Numbered from the stretch's first letter, positions 17,044-25,885 are shown. The stretch: 64,000 nucleotides of DNA from JAJCZZ01 sp964569085 (GCA_964569085.1 CAZMTA010000019.1:1-64000), one strand, 5' to 3'. Program-made: numbers and translations. The notes: generated by a model not told the origin, from the sequence alone.

Positions 17044-17433
17044 GTGACGCAGTCGCCCATCCCCGACGCTCCCCGGGCCTCCCTCCACGTCCGGGGCGTG
17101 CGCTTCGACGTGCGCCTGGGCGTCACCGAGGAGGAGCGGGCCGTCCCCCAGGCGGTCGAGGTCGACGTGCTCGTCCGGTTCGAGGCCGAGCCCGCCGCCA
17201 CCGGGTCGGACCAGGTCGAGGACACGGTGGACTACGCCGGCATGGTGGCCCGGATGCGCGAGGCGCTGTCCGGCCGGGAGTTCGCGCTGGTGGAGCGGCT
17301 CGGCCGGGTCCTCCTGGACGCCGTGCGGGTCGGGGTGGACGCCGACCACGGCGTGGAGGTGCGGGTCCGGAAGGTGGACCCCCCGGTCCCCGAGATCACC
17401 GGCGGCGCCGAGTTCGTCCTCCGCGACGGCTGA
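17044..17433 (+). CDS. folB: Dihydroneopterin aldolase
   Basis: A 129-residue FolB, which cleaves 7,8-dihydroneopterin to 6-hydroxymethyl-dihydropterin and glycolaldehyde in folate synthesis. Family features are VRGVRFDVRLGVTEEER at the N-terminus, EDTVDYAGM and EFALVERLGRVLLDAV near the middle, and the VRVRKVDPPVPEI strand. The start GTG 17044 has GGAGG eight bases upstream. Its TGA overlaps the ATG of the next gene (TGATG), so the next two pathway steps are translationally coupled. Confidence 0.92.
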   Translation: MTQSPIPDAPRASLHVRGVRFDVRLGVTEEERAVPQAVEVDVLVRFEAEPAATGSDQVEDTVDYAGMVARMREALSGREFALVERLGRVLLDAVRVGVDADHGVEVRVRKVDPPVPEITGGAEFVLRDG

Positions 17434-18812
17434 TGCGGGTCGTCCTCGGCCTGGGCAGCAACCTGGGAGACCGCGCCCGCCACCTGAAGCGGGCGGTGAC
17501 CCGGCTGGTCCACGGGCCCGATCCCGTCCTCGTCGACGCCCGCCTGGCCCGGGTCTACACGTCGCCGGCGCTGGTGCCGCCCGGGGCTCCCGAGAGCTGG
17601 GACCGGCCCTACCTGAACACGGCGCTTTCCGGCGACGTCGCTCTGGCCCCCGACGCCCTCCTGGCCCGGATCAAGGCGTTGGAGGTGGAGCTGGGACGCC
17701 GTCCCTCGGAGCGGTGGGCGCCCCGCCCGGTGGACATCGACATCCTCTGGTGGGACGCCGATCCGGTCGCCCGCCCCGGGCTGACGGTGCCCCACCCCGG
17801 GGCCCTGGACCGCTCCTTCGTCCTGGAGCCCCTGGCGGACCTCCGCCCCCAGCTGACGCTGGCGGGCGCCACGGTGGCGGAGCACGCCCGCCGTCGCCGG
17901 GCCGAGGAGCCGGAGCCCGCCCGTCCCGATCCCGAGGCAGGACGGCGGGTGCGCTTCCCCCACCTCATGGGGATCCTCAACGTCACCCCGGACAGCTTCT
18001 CCGACGGGGGCCGCTTCCACGACCCAGACGACGCGCTCCGCCGCGCCGAGGCGATGCTGGACGGCGGCGCCGACACCCTGGACGTGGGGGCCGAGTCCAC
18101 CCGCCCCGACGGCGCCCCGGTGGGCCCGGCCGAGGAGTGGCGGCGCCTGGAGCCGGTGCTGGAGGGGCTCGTGGCGCTCCGCCGGACCCGTCCCTTCCGG
18201 TTGAGCCTGGACTCGCGGCACCCGGCGGTGGTGCTCCGCGGGCTGGAGCGGGGGGTGGACGTGGTGAACGACGTCACCGGGTTCCGGGACCCGGCCATGC
18301 GGGACGCGGCCCGGGGGAGCGCGGCCGAGCTCGTCTTCATGCACAGCCTGTCCGTGCCCGTGGTGCGGGGGGAGCGCCTCCCGGCGGAGCGGGACCCGGT
18401 GGAAGTCGTGCTGGCGTGGGCCCGGGAGCGCGCCGCCCTCCTCGAGAGGGAGGGGGTGGACCGGCGCCGTCTGGTCCTGGATCCGGGGATCGGCTTCGGG
18501 AAGTCCCCGGAGCAGAGCTGGGCCCTCCTGGAGGGCGTGGAGCGGCTCCACGCCGTGGGGCTCCCCCTCCTGGTGGGCCACAGCCGGAAGTCCTTCCTGG
18601 GGGAGGCCACCGGGCTTCCCGCGCCGGAGCGCGACGAGGCCACGGTGGCCCTGAGCCTCCAGATGGGGCCCCGGGGCGTGGAGGAGCTGCGGGTGCACGA
18701 CCCGGCCCTCCACGCCCGCCGGTTCCGCGCCGCCATGGAGGCGCGACCGGGGCCCTGGGTTCCGGTGGAACCTCAGTCGAGCAGCCTGACCCGCCCGTCC
18801 TCCGGGGAGTAG
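17433..18812 (+). CDS. folKP: Fused HPPK-DHPS (FolK-FolP) folate enzyme
   Basis: A 459-residue bifunctional protein. Residues 1 to about 150 are hydroxymethyl-dihydropterin pyrophosphokinase (VLGLGSNLGDR, PRPVDIDILWW, VPHPGALDRSFVL). Residues about 170-445 are dihydropteroate synthase (MGILNVTPDSFSDGG, DVGAESTRPDG, DVVNDVTGFRDP, LDPGIGFGKSPEQ, LLVGHSRKSFL). Together with FolB it gives three consecutive steps from dihydroneopterin to dihydropteroate. Fusion of these domains is well known in fungi, plants and protists and occurs in some bacteria, in varied order. It is convergent with the next gene, only 12 bases away. Confidence 0.92.
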   Translation: MRVVLGLGSNLGDRARHLKRAVTRLVHGPDPVLVDARLARVYTSPALVPPGAPESWDRPYLNTALSGDVALAPDALLARIKALEVELGRRPSERWAPRPVDIDILWWDADPVARPGLTVPHPGALDRSFVLEPLADLRPQLTLAGATVAEHARRRRAEEPEPARPDPEAGRRVRFPHLMGILNVTPDSFSDGGRFHDPDDALRRAEAMLDGGADTLDVGAESTRPDGAPVGPAEEWRRLEPVLEGLVALRRTRPFRLSLDSRHPAVVLRGLERGVDVVNDVTGFRDPAMRDAARGSAAELVFMHSLSVPVVRGERLPAERDPVEVVLAWARERAALLEREGVDRRRLVLDPGIGFGKSPEQSWALLEGVERLHAVGLPLLVGHSRKSFLGEATGLPAPERDEATVALSLQMGPRGVEELRVHDPALHARRFRAAMEARPGPWVPVEPQSSSLTRPSSGE

Positions 18813-18824
18813 GCGTCGCCCCGC

Positions 18825-19874
18825 TCACACCTCGGTCCGGGCCACCCCGTCCAGCTCCAGGACGAAGTCCCCGCCCAGGAGCTCGGCCGGGGTCCGGAAG
18901 CCGGGACGGACGGCGCCGTCCAGCACCCGCGCGGCCACGCGGGCGGCGGCGTCGGCGGTGACGTCGCGGGCGTCGGGACCGGTCAGGCGCGCCGCGGCGC
19001 GTCGCCCGTCGGGGGCCCGCGCCTCCCCGTGGACGGCGATGGCTCCCCGGGTCCGCGCCCGCTCCGACCGGCCCCCGGGGAGGAGGCGGGCCAGCCGCCC
19101 CGGGAGCCCCCCGCCCATCCCACGCTCCACCACCCGGCGCCCCGTCCCCGTCCCGGCCAGCCACGCCAGCGCGGGTGGAAGGACCACGTACGTCGCCACC
19201 GTGGGGATCCCGGTGGTGTGGGGGGCGGTCACCAGGTCCCCCCGCCGGGCGTGGAGGAGGGCGGAGGGCGGGCCCTCCTCCCCCGGCACCTTCCAGCGGA
19301 GGTCCTCGGCCCGGGCGGGCACCAGGGCGCCGTTCCGGCGGACCACCCACGGTCCGGGCAGGTCGTGGAGGAGCGTCCCGAGCGTGCCCCCGTCGGTCCG
19401 GACGGCCAGGCGGAGCTCCGTGGCTCCGGGGAGTCGGGCCGACAGGTGCGCGGCCAGGCAGTCGGTGGGCACCACCCCGAAGCCCACCCCGGGCAGGAGC
19501 ATGACGCCGGCCTCGGCGGCCTCGCCGCTCCGAGCCGCGACGGCCTGGACGTCGGACACCTCCGCGGCCAGGTCGAGGTAGTGGGTGCGGGTGCGGAGGC
19601 AGGCGTCCAGGAGGGGCGGCCGGGTGCGGGAGAGGGGCGCCGCGCAGTTCAGCACCACCGCCACGTCGGCCAGCGCCGCGTCCAGCGTGGAGGGGTCGTC
19701 GAGGGCCACCACCCGGCCCTCGCACCCCCGGGGCATGGGCGACCGGAAGAGGCGGGTCGACCGGGCCGCGCGGAGGTGGGGGAGCCCGGACGCGGCGGCG
19801 CGCGCCGAGACCAGCGCGCCGGTGAAGCCCGTGACGCCGTAGACGAGGAGCCGCTCCTTCCCGGCCGGGCTCAC
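18825..19874 (-). CDS. Saccharopine dehydrogenase-like NAD(P)-binding protein
   Basis: A 349-residue protein with an N-terminal Rossmann fold (LLVYGVTGFTGALV, ALADVAVVLNCAAPLSR) and the body of the saccharopine dehydrogenase/trans-acyl enoyl reductase family (HYLDLAAEVSD, VMLLPGVGFGVVPTDCLAAHL). Members include lipid-linked enoyl reductases and lysine-pathway enzymes; length and motifs favour the non-lysine, lipid-associated branch. The start GTG 19874 overlaps the TGA of the upstream SDR gene (GTGA), so the two oxidoreductases are coupled and probably act on one substrate, possibly a lipid. No further pathway genes are adjacent. Confidence 0.8.
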   Translation of the reverse strand: MSPAGKERLLVYGVTGFTGALVSARAAASGLPHLRAARSTRLFRSPMPRGCEGRVVALDDPSTLDAALADVAVVLNCAAPLSRTRPPLLDACLRTRTHYLDLAAEVSDVQAVAARSGEAAEAGVMLLPGVGFGVVPTDCLAAHLSARLPGATELRLAVRTDGGTLGTLLHDLPGPWVVRRNGALVPARAEDLRWKVPGEEGPPSALLHARRGDLVTAPHTTGIPTVATYVVLPPALAWLAGTGTGRRVVERGMGGGLPGRLARLLPGGRSERARTRGAIAVHGEARAPDGRRAAARLTGPDARDVTADAAARVAARVLDGAVRPGFRTPAELLGGDFVLELDGVARTEV

Positions 19875-20740
19875 CCCTCCGTGCCGGGGAGCGGGAACTG
19901 GCTCCTCACGAAGGCGTCCCACATCCGGTCCGTGAAGAGCGCGCGGAGGGTGAGGAGCACGGTGGCGGAGAGGGTCACCCGGTAACGCGGCCGGGGGGAG
20001 CGGGCCTCCAGGGCGGTCTCGACGACCCGGGCCACGGCGTCGGGGCCGCCTCCGAGGCGCGCCAGGGGACCCGACCGGTAGGCCTCGCGGGTCACCCGGG
20101 CGACCGCCCGGTGGAAGGCGTCGTAGGGGCCTCCCCCCCCGCTCCGCTCCCGGGCCTCGCCCAGGGCCTCCCCGGCCGTGTCGGCGAACTCGGTCCGGAT
20201 GAGCCCGGGCTGGATCACCACCACGTCCACCCCGAAGCCCGCCACCTCCATGCGGAGGGCGTCGGAGAGGGCCTCCACGGCGTGCTTGGTGGCGTGGTAC
20301 GCCCCGCCCCCGGGAAAGGTGAAGCGACCCCCCATGGAGCTGACGTTCACGATCCGGCCGGCGCCGGCGCGGCGCATCCCGGGCAGCACGAGCTGGGCCA
20401 TGCGGAGCAGGCCGAAGACGTTGGTCTCGAACTGACGGCGCACCAGGTCGAGGTCCAGCGTCTCCAGCGCGCCGGACTGGCTGTACCCGGCGTTGTTGAC
20501 GAGCACGCCCACCGCGCCGCTCTCGGCTTCCACCGCCTCCACGGCGGCCACCATGGAGGCCTCGTCCGTGACGTCCAGGGGAAGGGTGCGGCAGCCGGCC
20601 TCCTCCAGGGCGCCCAGCTCCTCGGGACGGCGGGCGGTGGCCCACACCTCCCAGCCCGCCCGCTGGAGGCGGAGGGCGGTGGCCTTTCCGATGCCCGAGG
20701 AGGTGCCGGTGACGAGGACGGATCGGGAGGCGGGGCGCAT
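19871..20740 (-). CDS. SDR family NAD(P)-dependent oxidoreductase
   Basis: A 289-residue classical short-chain dehydrogenase. Cofactor motif VLVTGTSSGIGKATA at the N-terminus, LVNNAGYSQSG, catalytic Ser in NVSSMGGRFTFPG and the YHATK pair Tyr/Lys, then the VIQPGLIRTEF turn. The ~80-residue C-terminal extension is basic and hydrophobic, which suggests membrane association. The start ATG 20740 has GGAGA upstream; a longer frame from 20800 adds only Pro/Arg residues. It is first in a two-gene operon with the saccharopine-dehydrogenase-like gene and divergent from the metalloregulator at 20968. Confidence 0.88.
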   Translation of the reverse strand: MRPASRSVLVTGTSSGIGKATALRLQRAGWEVWATARRPEELGALEEAGCRTLPLDVTDEASMVAAVEAVEAESGAVGVLVNNAGYSQSGALETLDLDLVRRQFETNVFGLLRMAQLVLPGMRRAGAGRIVNVSSMGGRFTFPGGGAYHATKHAVEALSDALRMEVAGFGVDVVVIQPGLIRTEFADTAGEALGEARERSGGGGPYDAFHRAVARVTREAYRSGPLARLGGGPDAVARVVETALEARSPRPRYRVTLSATVLLTLRALFTDRMWDAFVRSQFPLPGTEG

Positions 20741-20894
20741 GGATGGTCTCCGGGAGAGGTCGGCGCGGCCCGGGGGACGGGCGGCCAGCCCGGCCGGCAC
20801 CGCGGCCCCGTCGCGGGGGCGTCCCCCGGCGACGGTCCGTCAACGTGCCGACCCGCGGTCGCCCCAACAAGCCGGGCGCGGCCCGCCCCACCCC

Positions 20895-20922
20895 TTGTCC
20901 TGGCGCTTCGGGCGCATAGATT
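20895..20922 (+). promoter_or_regulatory. Putative promoter of the regulator-feoB operon
   Basis: TTGTCC (20895-20900), a 16-base spacer and TAGATT (20917-20922). The last two bases of the -10 are the first two of the metalloregulator palindrome, consistent with autorepression. Confidence 0.4.
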
Positions 20923-20936
20923 TAGTCGAGCCTAAA
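20921..20936. promoter_or_regulatory. DtxR/MntR-type operator 3
   Basis: TTTAGTCGAGCCTAAA is symmetric at 12 of its 16 positions, with arms TTTAG and CTAAA identical to those of operator 1 ahead of the TonB operon. It sits 31 bases before the regulator gene and suggests autoregulation plus control of the coupled feoB. Confidence 0.6.
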
Positions 20937-20967
20937 ACAAGTCTCCGGCCCGCCCTCCGGCGGGTCC

Positions 20968-22029
20968 ATGCACCGAGCGTCCATGCCCGACCCCGTCGTC
21001 TCCCTCCTGGTCTTCTTCGGCGCCAGCGCCGTCCTGGCCCTCGTCCTGTGGCCCCGCCACGGCGTGGTGGCCCGGGTGCGCCGGCTGCTCCGCCTGGACG
21101 AGCGCATCCGCCTCGAGGACGCGCTCAAGCACGTGTACATGTGCGAGCGGCGCGGGCTCGACTGCACCCTGGAGAGCCTGGCGGGGCAGGTCGAGGTCAG
21201 CCGGAGCCGGGCCGCCGACCTGCTGGCCGGGCTCGCCGAGATGGGCCTCGTGCGGAGCGAGGCGCGGGGGCCCGTCCTCACCGAGGAGGGCCGGACCTCG
21301 GCGCTCCGCCTCATCCGCACCCACCGGCTGTGGGAGCGTTACCTCGCGGACCGGACCGGCGTCCCCGCGGCGGACTGGCACGACCAGGCCGAGCGCATGG
21401 AGCACACCCTCTCCGGCGAGGAGGCCGAGGCCCTCTCCGCCCGGCTGGGCCACCCGCGCTGGGATCCCCACGGCGACCCGATCCCCACCGCCTCGGGCGA
21501 GCTGCCCCCGGTCCGGGGCACCAGCCTCATGGCCGCGGACGTGGGCCGCGCGGTGGAGATCGTGCACCTGGAGGACGAGCCCCGGGAGATCTTCCAGCGC
21601 CTCGTGGACCGGGGCCTCGCGCCCCGGGAGCGGCTGGACGTGGTGGCGCGCACCGACGAGGGCGTCACCGTCCACGCCCACGGCGAGACGTGGACGCTGG
21701 ACCCGGTGGCCGCCCGGAACGTCACGGTCCAGCACCTCCCGGTGGGCGAGTCCGCCGACGGTCCCCGCCGCACCCTGGCCGAGGCCGACCGGGGCGAGAC
21801 CGTCCGGGTCGTGGGCCTCACCTCGGCCTGCCAGGGCGCCCAGCGGCGCCGGCTCCTGGACCTGGGCATCGTCCGGGGGACCACCGTGACCCCCGAGCTG
21901 GTCAGCACCTCCGGGGATCCGGTGGCGTACCGCGTCCGGGGCGCGCTGGTGGCCCTCCGCCGGGAACAGGCCGCCTGGATCGTGGTGGAGTCCGCCGACG
22001 CCGACGGCGACGCCGAGGAGGTGGCATGA
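20968..22029 (+). CDS. Membrane-anchored MntR/DtxR-type regulator fused to FeoA domain
   Basis: 353 residues. A hydrophobic helix (about 10-28) and basic RHGVVARVRRLLR precede a winged HTH (about 45-110), the metal-binding dimerisation domain (about 111-165) and a C-terminal FeoA-like SH3 domain (about 275-345, LLDLGIVRGTTVTP, GDPVAYRVRGALVALR). Aligned by eye, the metal ligands Asp51, His119, Glu142, Glu145 and His146 follow the MntR pattern (Asp and Glu where DtxR has Met and Cys), although Lys54 replaces one MntR glutamate. Its stop overlaps feoB (ATGA). It is therefore probably a metal-responsive repressor of its own operon. ATG 20983 is an alternative start that keeps the membrane helix. 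Confidence 0.85.
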   Translation: MHRASMPDPVVSLLVFFGASAVLALVLWPRHGVVARVRRLLRLDERIRLEDALKHVYMCERRGLDCTLESLAGQVEVSRSRAADLLAGLAEMGLVRSEARGPVLTEEGRTSALRLIRTHRLWERYLADRTGVPAADWHDQAERMEHTLSGEEAEALSARLGHPRWDPHGDPIPTASGELPPVRGTSLMAADVGRAVEIVHLEDEPREIFQRLVDRGLAPRERLDVVARTDEGVTVHAHGETWTLDPVAARNVTVQHLPVGESADGPRRTLAEADRGETVRVVGLTSACQGAQRRRLLDLGIVRGTTVTPELVSTSGDPVAYRVRGALVALRREQAAWIVVESADADGDAEEVA

Positions 22030-24233
22030 GCACCCTCGCCCCCCGTCAGCCCGGGTGCGGGACCACCCGCACCGAGAGCCTGGTCCGCCTGGGGCTCAGC
22101 CCCGACAAGTGGGACTACCTGATCGCCCTCGCCGGGAACCCCAACGTCGGGAAGAGCACGGTCTTCAACGCCCTCACCGGGCTGCGCCAGCACACGGGGA
22201 ACTGGCCCGGGAAGACCGTCATGCGCGCCGAGGGCGCCTTCGCCCACGAAGGGAAGCGGGTGAAGGTCGTGGACCTCCCCGGGACGTACTCCCTGCAGGC
22301 CGGCAGCGAGGACGAGGAGGTGGCCCGGGACTTCGTGCTCTTCGGCCGCCCCGACGTGACGCTGGTGGTGGTGGACGCCACCCGCCTGGAGCGGAACCTC
22401 AACCTCGTCCTCCAGATCCTGGACATCACGGACCGGGTCGTGGTCTTCGTGAACCTGGTCGACGAGGCCCGCCGCCACGGCGTGGCCGTGGACGTCGAGC
22501 GGCTCGAAGAGCGGCTGGGCGTGCCGGTGGTGGCGGGGATCGCCCGGGAGAAGGTCGGGATCGACGAGGCGCTGGAGCGCTGCCACGAGGTGGCCACCGG
22601 CCGGCGGACCACCCGTCCCTACCGCCTCGAGCGCCACGCCCCGGAGGTCGAGGAGGCGCTGGGCGAGCTGGCCGAGGTGGTGCGGGACGTCTACCCCCGG
22701 GTGCCCAACGCCCGCTGGGTGGCGCTCCGCCTCCTCAACGACGACGAGGCCGTGGAGGACGCCGTGGCCACCGGCGAGCTAGCCAGCCTGGGCTCCGACG
22801 ACGAGCGCCCGGCGCCCCCGGAGGCGGACCGGGAGCGGGTGCTCTCCACGGCGCGGTCCCTCCGGTGGGAGCTGCCCCCGGACTTCCACGACCACGTCAT
22901 GGAGCGGACCTACGCCGCGGCCCAGGAGATCTCGGACTCGGTGCAGGCCCGGGGGCTGAAGAAGGTGGGGGTGAACATCGACGCGCGGCTGGACGGGCTC
23001 CTGACGAGCCGGTGGCTGGGCTTCCCCCTCATGCTCCTCATCCTGGCCACGGTCTTCTGGATCACCATCGAGGGGGCCAACGTGCCCTCCTCCATGCTGG
23101 CCACCCTCCTCATCGACAACGGCCACGCCTGGCTGTCGGGCCTCGGGGAGGCGGTGGGGATGCCGTGGTGGCTGTCGGGCTTCCTCTTCGACGGGGTCTA
23201 CCTGGCCACCGCCTGGGTCGTGGCCGTCATGCTCCCGCCCATGGCCATCTTCTTCCCCCTCTTCACCCTCCTGGAGGACTTCGGCTACCTGCCCCGGGTG
23301 GCGTTCAACCTGGACTCGCTCTTCCGGAAGGCGGGGGCGCACGGGAAGCAGGCGCTGACCATGTGCATGGGCTTCGGCTGCAACGCCGCGGGCGTGGTGT
23401 CCACGCGGGTCATCGACAGCCCCCGGGAGCGCCTCATCGCCATCATCACCAACAACTTCAGCCTCTGCAACGGACGCTGGCCCACCCAGATCCTCATCGC
23501 GGCCATCTTCGTCGGAGCCCTCGCGCCGGCCGCGGTCGCGGGGCTCGTCTCGGCGGCGGCGGTGGTGGGGATCGCGCTCCTGGGCATCCTCATGATGTTC
23601 GTGACGTCGTGGGGGCTCTCCAACACGGTCCTCCGGGGGGAGGCCAGCACCTTCTCCCTGGAGCTGCCGCCCTACCGGCCGCCCAACGTCCTCCAGACGC
23701 TCTACACCTCGGTCATCGACCGGACCCTCATCGTCCTCTGGCGGGCGGTGGTCTTCGCGGTGCCGGCGGGCGCGGCCATCTGGCTCCTCTCGAACATCAC
23801 CGTGGGCGGGGCGAGCCTGGCGGAGCACGCCGTCGGCTTCCTCGATCCCGTGGGCCTGCTCATCGGGCTCAACGGGGTGGTGCTCCTGGCCTACGTCGTG
23901 GCCATCCCGGCCAACGAGATCGTGATCCCCACCATCCTCATGCTGACGGTCCTCACCACGGGGATCGTGGGCACCGGCGAGGGCGCCGGGGTCATGTTCG
24001 AGCTGGACAGCATGGAGGCCACCGGCGAGGTCCTGCGGGCCGGGGGGTGGACCCTCCTGACCGCCGTCAACCTGATGCTGTTCAGCCTCCTCCATAACCC
24101 GTGCTCCACCACGATCTACACGATCTACAAGGAGACCCGGAGCGCGAAGTGGACCGCCGTGGCCACCTTCCTCCCGCTGGTCATGGGCTTCGTGGTGTGC
24201 TTCCTGGTGGCGCAGGTCTGGCGCCTGCTCTGA
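22026..24233 (+). CDS. feoB: Ferrous iron transporter FeoB (second copy)
   Basis: A 735-residue FeoB with G1 GNPNVGKSTVFNALTG, G3 DLPGTYSL and the NLVDEA G4 region, a helical spacer, then the membrane core (LEDFGYLPRVAFNLD, MCMGFGCNAAGV with two cysteines, NNFSLCNGRWPTQ, and the C-terminal YVVAIPANEIVIP). The MGFGCNAAGV and SLCNGRWP segments are typical of the Cys-containing FeoB gates. The start ATG 22026 overlaps the regulator's TGA. Full length, unlike the compact FeoB at 12210. With a FeoA-domain regulator upstream there is no free-standing FeoA in this operon; the regulator's tail may substitute. Confidence 0.94.
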   Translation: MSTLAPRQPGCGTTRTESLVRLGLSPDKWDYLIALAGNPNVGKSTVFNALTGLRQHTGNWPGKTVMRAEGAFAHEGKRVKVVDLPGTYSLQAGSEDEEVARDFVLFGRPDVTLVVVDATRLERNLNLVLQILDITDRVVVFVNLVDEARRHGVAVDVERLEERLGVPVVAGIAREKVGIDEALERCHEVATGRRTTRPYRLERHAPEVEEALGELAEVVRDVYPRVPNARWVALRLLNDDEAVEDAVATGELASLGSDDERPAPPEADRERVLSTARSLRWELPPDFHDHVMERTYAAAQEISDSVQARGLKKVGVNIDARLDGLLTSRWLGFPLMLLILATVFWITIEGANVPSSMLATLLIDNGHAWLSGLGEAVGMPWWLSGFLFDGVYLATAWVVAVMLPPMAIFFPLFTLLEDFGYLPRVAFNLDSLFRKAGAHGKQALTMCMGFGCNAAGVVSTRVIDSPRERLIAIITNNFSLCNGRWPTQILIAAIFVGALAPAAVAGLVSAAAVVGIALLGILMMFVTSWGLSNTVLRGEASTFSLELPPYRPPNVLQTLYTSVIDRTLIVLWRAVVFAVPAGAAIWLLSNITVGGASLAEHAVGFLDPVGLLIGLNGVVLLAYVVAIPANEIVIPTILMLTVLTTGIVGTGEGAGVMFELDSMEATGEVLRAGGWTLLTAVNLMLFSLLHNPCSTTIYTIYKETRSAKWTAVATFLPLVMGFVVCFLVAQVWRLL

Positions 24234-24346
24234 GGCCTCCGGGCGCGCGCAGTCGAGGTTCTACGGACCTTTGACCCCGGGCCGCGGCGGCGGCATCGTA
24301 GGATCTCGCCCCCCGTGTCGCCCACCCTCCGCCGGAGCCCGCGCCC

Positions 24347-25171
24347 GTGGAACTGAACTCCATCATCGACCTCGTCGTCGCCCAGATCGTGGCCTGGACG
24401 CCCCGGATCCTCGGGGCCCTCGCCGTCCTTCTCCTGGGCTGGATCTTCGCCGGGTGGGCCCGCGGGTTCACCCGACGCGCCCTGGGACGCTCCACGGTGG
24501 ACGCCGCGCTGATCCCCTTCGTGTCCGGGGTGGTCTACGTGGGCACCATCGTCATGGTGGCCGTCACCGCCGTCGGAACCCTGGGCGTCTCCGCCAGCTC
24601 CTTCGTGGCGGTCATCGGTGCCGCGGGGCTGGCCATCGCGCTGGCCTTCCAGGGCACCTTCTCCAACTTCGCGGCGGGGATCATGCTCCTGACCTTCCGC
24701 CCCTTCCAGTCCGGGCACTTCGTGGAGGTCGCCGGGCAGTCGGGGACGGTGAAGGAGATCGGGATCTTCGCGTCCACGCTGGCCACCCCGGACAACGTCC
24801 AGATCCAGGTCCCCAACTCCGAGATCTTCGGCAACACCATCAAGAACTTCTCGGCCAACGACATCCGGCGCATCGACCTGGTGGTGGGCGTCGGCTACGA
24901 CGACGACCTGGGCACCGCCGTGCGGGTCTGCCAGGACGTCATCGCCGCGGATCCCCGGGTTCTCTCCGAGCCCGAGGCCGTCGTGGCCGTCCACGAGATG
25001 GGCGACTCGTCGGTGAACCTGGTGGTGCGGCCGTGGGTCGCCACCCCGGACTACTGGGCCACCCGCTGGGACCTGACCCGGGCGCTCAAGGAGCAGATCG
25101 AGGCGGCCGGATGCTCGATCCCGTATCCGCAGCGGGACGTGCACCTCTTCCAGGAGGGCGCCCAGGCCTGA
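24347..25171 (+). CDS. Small-conductance mechanosensitive channel (MscS family)
   Basis: A 274-residue MscS-type channel, opened by membrane tension during hypo-osmotic shock. Three N-terminal membrane helices include the pore-lining Gly/Ala-rich TM3 (VIGAAGLAIALAFQGTFSNFAAG). The beta domain follows (RPFQSGHFVEVAGQSGTVKEI, IQVPNSEIFGNTIKNFS), then the alpha/beta cytoplasmic vestibule. Length equals that of E. coli MscS. The start GTG 24347 fits the family. It may be cotranscribed with feoB 113 bases upstream, but the gap suggests its own promoter. Confidence 0.93.
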   Translation: MELNSIIDLVVAQIVAWTPRILGALAVLLLGWIFAGWARGFTRRALGRSTVDAALIPFVSGVVYVGTIVMVAVTAVGTLGVSASSFVAVIGAAGLAIALAFQGTFSNFAAGIMLLTFRPFQSGHFVEVAGQSGTVKEIGIFASTLATPDNVQIQVPNSEIFGNTIKNFSANDIRRIDLVVGVGYDDDLGTAVRVCQDVIAADPRVLSEPEAVVAVHEMGDSSVNLVVRPWVATPDYWATRWDLTRALKEQIEAAGCSIPYPQRDVHLFQEGAQA

Positions 25172-25243
25172 GGGACGGGGCGGGCCGGCGTCGGCGGGCC
25201 CAGCCCCGGGAGACGGTGCGCCCGGCCGTCGCGGCCGTCGCGC

Positions 25244-25711
25244 TCAGCTCCCGGGGCGGGCGCTCCCGTCCAGGTGTCGGGCGAGGGCGTCCAGCTCCCG
25301 GCGGCTGGCTCGCTCGAAGGGCTCCTGGAGGAAGCGTCCCACCACCCGGCCTGCGGTGCCGAGGCCACTTCCCTCGCCCCGGAGCGTGAGGGTCGTCCCC
25401 CCGTCCCGGGGCGTCAGCGTCCAGGTGAAGACGTAGGTCCCCCGCCGCGCGGTGCCCGCGTCGCCGTCCACCTGGAGGACCAGGCGGCGCGGGGCGTCCA
25501 GCTCCGCCACCTCCACCACCTCCGTGGCCTCGGCTCCGAAGAGGTCCCGCGTCTCCCGCCAGCGGGTGCCGGGCCCGAAGCCGTCTCCGGCCAGGCGCTC
25601 CACCGAGCGGAGGTCGGGGCGCCAGGCCGCCCGGGCATCCAGGTCGGACAGGGCCGCCATGACCCGCTCCGGGGGGTGGTCCAGGTGTCGGCTCAGCTCG
25701 TAGTCGATCAT
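25244..25711 (-). CDS. SRPBCC family (polyketide cyclase-like) protein
   Basis: A 155-residue START/Bet v 1-fold protein that would enclose a hydrophobic ligand. It opens with the characteristic strand IDYELSRHLDHPPERVMAALSD, then a Trp-Arg-Pro-Asp segment (AAWRPDLRSVERL), antiparallel strands with GTRWRETR, and the long C-terminal helix (AGRVVGRFLQEPFERASRRELDALARHL). No catalytic residues can be assigned. The ATG at 25711 is well placed. It is divergent from the outer-membrane protein gene and convergent with MscS. Confidence 0.85.
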   Translation of the reverse strand: MIDYELSRHLDHPPERVMAALSDLDARAAWRPDLRSVERLAGDGFGPGTRWRETRDLFGAEATEVVEVAELDAPRRLVLQVDGDAGTARRGTYVFTWTLTPRDGGTTLTLRGEGSGLGTAGRVVGRFLQEPFERASRRELDALARHLDGSARPGS

Positions 25712-25795
25712 GGTCGGATGGGGTGCGGGACGGCGGGAGAGTGGAAGCTAGAGGCCGGGGCGGGCGGGGCCAAACGGGCGCCCTGATTTTCTTCG

Positions 25796-25823
25796 TTGTG
25801 CATTCCCGCCGGTTCGGTAGATT
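25796..25823 (+). promoter_or_regulatory. Putative promoter of the outer-membrane protein gene
   Basis: TTGTGC (25796-25801), 16 bases, TAGATT (25818-25823), 62 bases before the ATG at 25886. The -10 and spacer match those proposed at 20895-20922. Confidence 0.4.
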
Positions 25824-25885
25824 GGGCGTCTCGGACGGATCCCCCCCGATCCCACGATCGCCGCCTGACCACTCTGGAGACCCCC

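Noticed and set aside
24271..24304. Promoter for the MscS gene (TTGACC then TAGGAT)
   Set aside because: The spacer is 22 bases, too long for a sigma-70-type promoter.
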